This document shows positions 60,364 to 64,000 of a stretch of DNA of 64,000 nucleotides, in pieces. Each line of letters begins with the position of its first letter. Within the stretch, counting starts at the first letter, position 1. The notes below the pieces were generated by a model. It worked only from the letters and a program-made list of their open reading frames with translations, was not told where the DNA came from and did not search any database. Origin of the DNA: Microbispora sp. NBC_01189 (GTDB lineage: Bacteria; Actinomycetota; Actinomycetes; Streptosporangiales; Streptosporangiaceae); NCBI RefSeq assembly GCF_036010665.1, contig NZ_CP108581.1:1677501-1741500 (forward strand), read 5' to 3'. The position numbers and the translations under genes are program-made.

Positions 60364-61101
60364 TCAGTCGAGGTCGAAGTCGGCGGACAGTTCGCGGCCC
60401 TGTCCAAGATAGTCCTCCGCGTACTCGGTCACCTCGCCATGCTGGTCCCAGTAGCAGTTCGTCATGGTCAACACAGGTGTGCCTGGATCGACCTCCAGCG
60501 CGGCGGCCACATCCTCGGGAGCAGCCCTGATCGCGACTATGTCCCGGCGCCTGACCGCCCGGCGTCCCGTGCGCTCCTCGACGAGCCCGAAGGTCATCTT
60601 CGGCAGCGGGCGGCTCACCAACAGCTCAGGTGCGGCGTCGGCGAGCTGGCCAGGAAGCCACGAGGTGGAGAGCGCGACAGCTCCGAGATCGTCGTAGTAG
60701 GCACGTCGGCGTCGCACGACGTCGTCCCCTTCGTCGATGCCGAGCGCGTCCGCGACATGGCCCGGAGCCGGGACCAGGTCGGCACCGAGGATCTCGGTAC
60801 GCTCGCCAGGACGCATGCTGTCGCCTGTGGCGCGGAGCATCGTGAGCCGGTCCGGGCCGCTGGTCAGCTTGCGCCGCTGGGTGACGATGGTTCCGATCCC
60901 CGGCACCGATTCGGCGTAGCCCTCGGCCCGCAGGACCGCCGCGACCCGCGTTGCCGTCGCAGTCGACACGCCCTCGATTCGCATGATCTCCCGGACCGAC
61001 GGAATCTGATCACCGGGCCGCAGCTCTCCCCGCTCGATCCGAGTTCTGATCTGTGCGGCGATCCGTCTGTACGGCGCGAGGGCTTGCGGAGTCTCCACCA
61101 T
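60364..61101 (-). CDS. GntR-family transcriptional regulator with UTRA domain
   Basis: This 245-residue HutC-subfamily regulator has an N-terminal winged HTH (PYRRIAAQIRTRIERGELRPGDQIPSVREIMRIEGVSTATATRVAAVL) and a UTRA ligand domain (EILGADLVPAPGHVADALGIDEGDDVVRRRRAYYDD). Two operator copies, AGTGCTCTAGAACA, flank a divergent TTGACA promoter just upstream, so it should repress itself and the two small plus-strand genes. Similar GntR-plus-small-ORF cassettes occur on actinomycete plasmids and integrative elements. The inducer is unknown. Confidence 0.92.
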   Translation of the reverse strand: MVETPQALAPYRRIAAQIRTRIERGELRPGDQIPSVREIMRIEGVSTATATRVAAVLRAEGYAESVPGIGTIVTQRRKLTSGPDRLTMLRATGDSMRPGERTEILGADLVPAPGHVADALGIDEGDDVVRRRRAYYDDLGAVALSTSWLPGQLADAAPELLVSRPLPKMTFGLVEERTGRRAVRRRDIVAIRAAPEDVAAALEVDPGTPVLTMTNCYWDQHGEVTEYAEDYLGQGRELSADFDLD

Positions 61102-61107
61102 GTCTCC

Positions 61108-61121
61108 TGTTCTAGAGCACT
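61108..61121. promoter_or_regulatory. GntR operator copy 1
   Basis: On the minus strand AGTGCTCTAGAACA stands seven bases before the gntR start. Together with copy 2 it forms a perfect inverted pair of at least 13 bases across 23 bases. Confidence 0.75.
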
Positions 61122-61133
61122 TTAGATTTCCGC

Positions 61134-61165
61134 TTGACAGCGCTAGTGCTCTAGAACACTATAAA
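61134..61165 (+). promoter_or_regulatory. Promoter for the small-gene pair
   Basis: TTGACA at 61134-61139 is a perfect -35, with TATAAA at 61160-61165 (20-base spacer) or CACTAT at 61157-61162 (17) as -10. Operator copy 2 lies in the spacer. Confidence 0.7.
61145..61158. promoter_or_regulatory. GntR operator copy 2
   Basis: AGTGCTCTAGAACA on the plus strand lies between the -35 and -10 of the divergent promoter, so its binding would block polymerase. The longer AGTGCTCTAGAACACT is an imperfect palindrome. Confidence 0.75.
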
Positions 61166-61246
61166 TCTGCCTCCGCTGATGAGCAATGAGGCCCCCCTCG
61201 GAACGTCCCGATTGAGATCCACAGCGATCAGGATGGAGGTCCTGAC

Positions 61247-61465
61247 TTGGAAGACGAGAGTGCCGACCCACCCGGTACGGAGTTCGCCGGGTGGCGGATC
61301 ATGAGAAGCGATGCCGGGCGGTTCTGGGCCAGCCGGGAGCGGCCCTTCACGGCGGCAGCCGAGGAGGCGGGCGCCTGCCGTACGGTCGATGCCGACGACC
61401 TGCGCGAGCTGTGCCGTGTCATGGCCGAGCAGGAGAGCCTCGCCGAGATCGCGGTGGCCCCGTGA
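61247..61465 (+). CDS. Small uncharacterised protein under GntR control
   Basis: This 72-residue protein reads FAGWRIMRSDAGRFWASRERPFT then TVDADDLRELCRVMAEQE, a pattern common in small actinomycete proteins encoded next to GntR or plasmid regulators. The TTG start is supported by GGAGGT six bases upstream. It overlaps the next gene by four bases (GTGA). No function is known. Confidence 0.82.
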   Translation: MEDESADPPGTEFAGWRIMRSDAGRFWASRERPFTAAAEEAGACRTVDADDLRELCRVMAEQESLAEIAVAP

Positions 61466-61872
61466 CCAGGGCTCCCATCAGACTCTCGACCAGAAACAGC
61501 ACGCTTGGAGCCGACCTGAGCAGCGGGCTCGACGGGCAGGTGGTCGGCTACGTCTCCGGACCGTACGCCTCACCCCGGTCGTGCCCGCCCTGGTGCATGG
61601 AGGCCCACATCGACGAGCCTCTCACCGAACGCATTCACAACGCCTGGATTCAGGCCGTCGATCTCCACGCCATCCCGCTCGCGGGGCTCCCCCAGCGACT
61701 GTGGCTCGACCTCATGCTCGGCCCTGGGGACGACGAACCCCGCATCCACCTGCAGATCGACGACCGCGCTCTCGTCGAACTGACGCTCGCCGAGGCCCGT
61801 AGTGCCGGAATGCACCTGATCGGCCTGGCCGCCCTCGGTGTCATGGACATCCCGCCCCGCTCTCCCGCCTGA
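61462..61872 (+). CDS. DUF6907-like protein
   Basis: This 136-residue protein carries CPPWCMEAH (a CPxWCxxxH pattern) and RIHLQIDDRALVELTLAEARSAGMHLIGLA, typical of the small DUF6907-like proteins near GntR regulators in actinomycetes. The GTG at 61462 overlaps the previous stop, so the pair is co-translated. The cysteine-histidine motif may bind zinc. The function is unknown. Confidence 0.82.
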   Translation: MTRAPIRLSTRNSTLGADLSSGLDGQVVGYVSGPYASPRSCPPWCMEAHIDEPLTERIHNAWIQAVDLHAIPLAGLPQRLWLDLMLGPGDDEPRIHLQIDDRALVELTLAEARSAGMHLIGLAALGVMDIPPRSPA

Positions 61873-61938
61873 CCGTTCCCCCCATAGGCCGCCCCGCCGC
61901 CGGGCCGTCCACGCATCGACGGCCCGGCGGCGGACCGG

Positions 61939-62508
61939 TCAGGCGAACAGTGTCCCGGTGTCCAGGTCGATGCCGAACGGCGCCGGCAGCCGGAGCACTT
62001 CTCCAGCGTCGGCCACGCTGATCCGCTGGTACGGCTCGCGGAGGTCGTCCACCGCGAGATCCTTGCGCGGCTCGTGCATCAGCGTGACGGTCGCGGGGTC
62101 GGTCACCGGGTCGACGATCAGGAGAAGCGGCACGCCCGCCCGGGCGTACTCCAGCGGTTTCTCGTCCCAGTCGATCGACCGGGTCCCCTTGGAACACACC
62201 TCGGCCACCAGCAACGCGCCGTCGCCGAAGATGTGCATGTCGTCGTACTGCTCGGCGTCCTGTGGCGCGATCATCAGGTCGGGAAGCCGCATGTCGGGGT
62301 ACGGCGGGATGTGAACGCCCCAATTCGAGTGGATGACCCACTGATTCTCACGAACCACGTCGAAAAGCTGGTTCATCAGCCGGAAGGTGATGTTCGACTG
62401 CTCCCGGCTGACCTTCGGGCTCACGACGACCCGGCCATAGGTGATCTCGGCCGTATAGCCGGCGTCGTTGAGCTCCTGGCACAAGCGCTGGATGTCGTCC
62501 TGCTTCAT
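61939..62508 (-). CDS. Uma2-family (DUF820) PD-(D/E)xK nuclease-like protein
   Basis: This 189-residue Uma2 protein has ITYGRVVVSPKVSREQ, WGVHIPPYPDMRLPDLMIAP, LLVAEVCSKGTRSIDWDEK and PLEYARAGVPLLLIVDP, which give D, E and K of the nuclease core. It is paralogous to 50336-50977; the WGVHIPP, RLPDLM, EVCS, EKPL and YARAGVPL blocks are shared. I chose the ATG at 62508; a GTG at 62517 is possible. It stands alone with a promoter-sized gap to lspA. Confidence 0.9.
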   Translation of the reverse strand: MKQDDIQRLCQELNDAGYTAEITYGRVVVSPKVSREQSNITFRLMNQLFDVVRENQWVIHSNWGVHIPPYPDMRLPDLMIAPQDAEQYDDMHIFGDGALLVAEVCSKGTRSIDWDEKPLEYARAGVPLLLIVDPVTDPATVTLMHEPRKDLAVDDLREPYQRISVADAGEVLRLPAPFGIDLDTGTLFA

Positions 62509-62584
62509 GAACGCCACACGCTCGATATTACTCACGGTTACCAAATAGCCACGGAGAATCGGCCAGGCGAGTGGAGGGGTCCGC

Positions 62585-63136
62585 TTATGCGGATGGGCGT
62601 GCCTGATCGGTTGCGGCTCCGAGGGGGACGTCGCGCAGGGTGAGCAGCAGGAGGAGGGCGCAGCCCCCGACCAGCGCGATGTCCGCCACGTTGCCGACGA
62701 ACAGGCCGCCGTAGTCGATGAAGTCCACGACATGGCCCTGGGCGAAGGCGGGCGGACGGAAGAGGCGATCGAGCAGATGGGAGGTGGCGCCTCCCAGCAA
62801 CGCGCCCAGCACCAGGGTCCAGGCCGGTGAACGCAGCCGCCGCCCGACGTACAGGATGCCGCCGACCGCGGCGGCCGCGGCCAGGGTGAACACCCACGTC
62901 GCCCCCTCGCCGATCGAGAACGCGGCGCCGGGGTTCAGCAGCAGCCGGAAGCGGAGCAGCCGCGGGATCACCGTGATGCCCGCACCGTCGGAGAGCGCGG
63001 AGATCGCCCAGAACTTGGTGGCCTGGTCCACGAGGAGAACCACCGCGGCCAGCACGAGCATCCGCCCGTATGGCCGCGTTCCTGGTCCCGTCTTCTGCGA
63101 TCCTCGTCCGTCCGGCACCTCTGTCCCGCTGTCCAC
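62585..63136 (-). CDS. lspA: Signal peptidase II (lipoprotein-specific)
   Basis: This 183-residue polytopic protease has LNPGAAFSIG, HVVDFIDYGGLFVGNVADIAL with the two catalytic Asp residues, and four transmembrane helices (MLVLAAVVLLVDQ onward). The conserved Asn before LLDR reads His here (SHLLDR). It cleaves the signal of lipoproteins after lipid addition. The GTG at 63136 is 17 bases after the glycerophosphotransferase gene. It could be a second LspA copy, given the divergent motif. Confidence 0.88.
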   Translation of the reverse strand: MDSGTEVPDGRGSQKTGPGTRPYGRMLVLAAVVLLVDQATKFWAISALSDGAGITVIPRLLRFRLLLNPGAAFSIGEGATWVFTLAAAAAVGGILYVGRRLRSPAWTLVLGALLGGATSHLLDRLFRPPAFAQGHVVDFIDYGGLFVGNVADIALVGGCALLLLLTLRDVPLGAATDQARPSA

Positions 63137-63153
63137 GACGTTCTCGGTGCCGG

Positions 63154-64000
63154 TCAGGACGTGAAGACGTGGTCGATGACGCGGGCGGCGGCCTTGCCGT
63201 TGTCGTGGGGGGCGTAGGTGCGGACGAAGGCGGCGTAGCGGTCGTGCAGCTTCGCGGTGACCGTGTCGATGTGGCGGAGCGCCTCCACCACCTCGGCGGA
63301 GGTCTCCAGGCGCGGCCCCGGCCGCTGCGACTCCAGGTCGAGGTACAGACCCCGGGACGAGCGATACTTGCCGAGGTCCGGCGTGAACAGCACCACCGGC
63401 CGGCCGGTCGCGACGAAGTCGAAGACCACCGACGAGTAGTCGGTCACCAGCACGTCGGCGATCAGCATCAGGTCGGCGGTGTCGGGATAGGTCGTGACGT
63501 CGATCGCGAAGCCGCCCTGCGCGTTCACGTGCGGGAAGGCCTGCATCATGTGCCCGCGCACCAGCACGACGTGGTCGTCGCCGAGGGCCTGCCTCGCGTC
63601 GGCCAGGTCGAGCTTGACCGCCGCGTTCCTGCGGTCCCAGTCCCGGAAGGTCGGCGCGTACAGGACGACCCGCTTGCCCACGGGGACGCCGATGCGCCGC
63701 CTGATCTCGGCCGCGACGACGTCGCGGTCACCGGCGAGCAGCACGTCGTTGCGGGGGTAGCCCGACTCGAGGATCTCGCCCTCGTAGCCGAACGCCTTGC
63801 GGAGCACCGACGACGCCCAGGGGCTCTGCGACAGCAGCAGGTCCCACCCGCGCACCTCGACGGCCTGGCGGTGCCAGACCGGGGGCCGTGGCTCGCGCTT
63901 CATGTGGGCCTGGTCGCGGCCGATGTGCTTGACCGGCGTGCCGTGCCAGGTCTGCACGCAGACCTGCTCGTCGCGGGCGCGGAACCACTGGGGCAGGAAA
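63154..64000 (-). CDS. CDP-glycerol glycerophosphotransferase-like protein (partial)
   Basis: The window contains the last 282 codons of a TagB/TagF-type transferase. Landmarks are QTWHGTPVKHIGRDQAHMKRE, DLLLSQSPWASSVLRKAFGY, YAPTFRDWDRRNAAVKLDL, VLVRGHMMQAFP and ADVLVTDYSSVVFDFVATGRPVV. These match the glycerophosphotransferase C-terminal domain with its catalytic histidines. It would build a teichoic-acid-type polymer outside the membrane from CDP-glycerol. The N-terminus is beyond base 64000. Confidence 0.92.
   Translation of the reverse strand, partial: FLPQWFRARDEQVCVQTWHGTPVKHIGRDQAHMKREPRPPVWHRQAVEVRGWDLLLSQSPWASSVLRKAFGYEGEILESGYPRNDVLLAGDRDVVAAEIRRRIGVPVGKRVVLYAPTFRDWDRRNAAVKLDLADARQALGDDHVVLVRGHMMQAFPHVNAQGGFAIDVTTYPDTADLMLIADVLVTDYSSVVFDFVATGRPVVLFTPDLGKYRSSRGLYLDLESQRPGPRLETSAEVVEALRHIDTVTAKLHDRYAAFVRTYAPHDNGKAAARVIDHVFTS

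Overview
The window is very GC-rich and has the gene repertoire of a filamentous actinomycete: a WhiB-family regulator with an AT-hook, an AdnAB helicase-nuclease pair, PucR-type regulators, DUF397 and DUF742 proteins, and many GTG and TTG starts. My best guess is order Streptosporangiales, but no single gene proves the order. Proteins and motifs were recognised by eye; no database search was run.

Layout. (1) 1-888: 5' part of an oligopeptide-type solute-binding lipoprotein gene that runs off the left edge. (2) 1063-3443: a membrane histidine-kinase-like protein plus a DUF742 protein, that is, half of a 'conservon'. (3) 3409-19623: a long minus-strand block with a PucR regulator, an FAD amine oxidase, a DUF917 protein, a short hydantoinase A, a complete Dpp/Opp-type ABC importer, a second PucR regulator and a HyuA/HyuB pair. 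Most junctions in it are 4-bp overlaps. It looks like an import and breakdown operon for a cyclic amide such as a hydantoin or thiohydantoin. (4) 19729-22531: two nearly identical initiator tRNA genes flanking a receiver-only protein, a histidine kinase and a GNAT acetyltransferase. (5) 22616-43207: a conserved core resembling M. tuberculosis Rv3193c-Rv3199c (UPF0182, PDZ-Lon, zincin, ThiF-like, ABC1 kinase, whiB7, uvrD2, mycoredoxin, nudC), with local additions.

(6) 43290-53290 interrupts this core between nudC and adnB. It holds a three-gene translationally coupled siderophore operon behind an iron box: an ATP-grasp ligase, a single protein carrying two IucA/IucC synthetase modules, and a type III PLP decarboxylase. 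A lipoprotein, a Uma2 nuclease and a TetR-controlled ABC exporter follow. (7) 53381-59949: adnB and adnA, where the core resumes. (8) 60100-64000: a DUF397 protein, a GntR repressor with paired operators around a divergent promoter that drives two small genes, a second Uma2 protein, a signal peptidase II and a partial teichoic-acid-type glycerophosphotransferase.

The strongest leads are the siderophore operon with its fused double synthetase, the whiB7 leader (WhiB7-type promoter, long uORF, perfect 12-bp attenuator stem), the hydantoinase/DUF917/PucR operon, and the GntR and TetR operator arrays. A recurring feature is the 12- or 15-bp in-frame tandem repeat, seen in at least six genes and in one untranslated leader.
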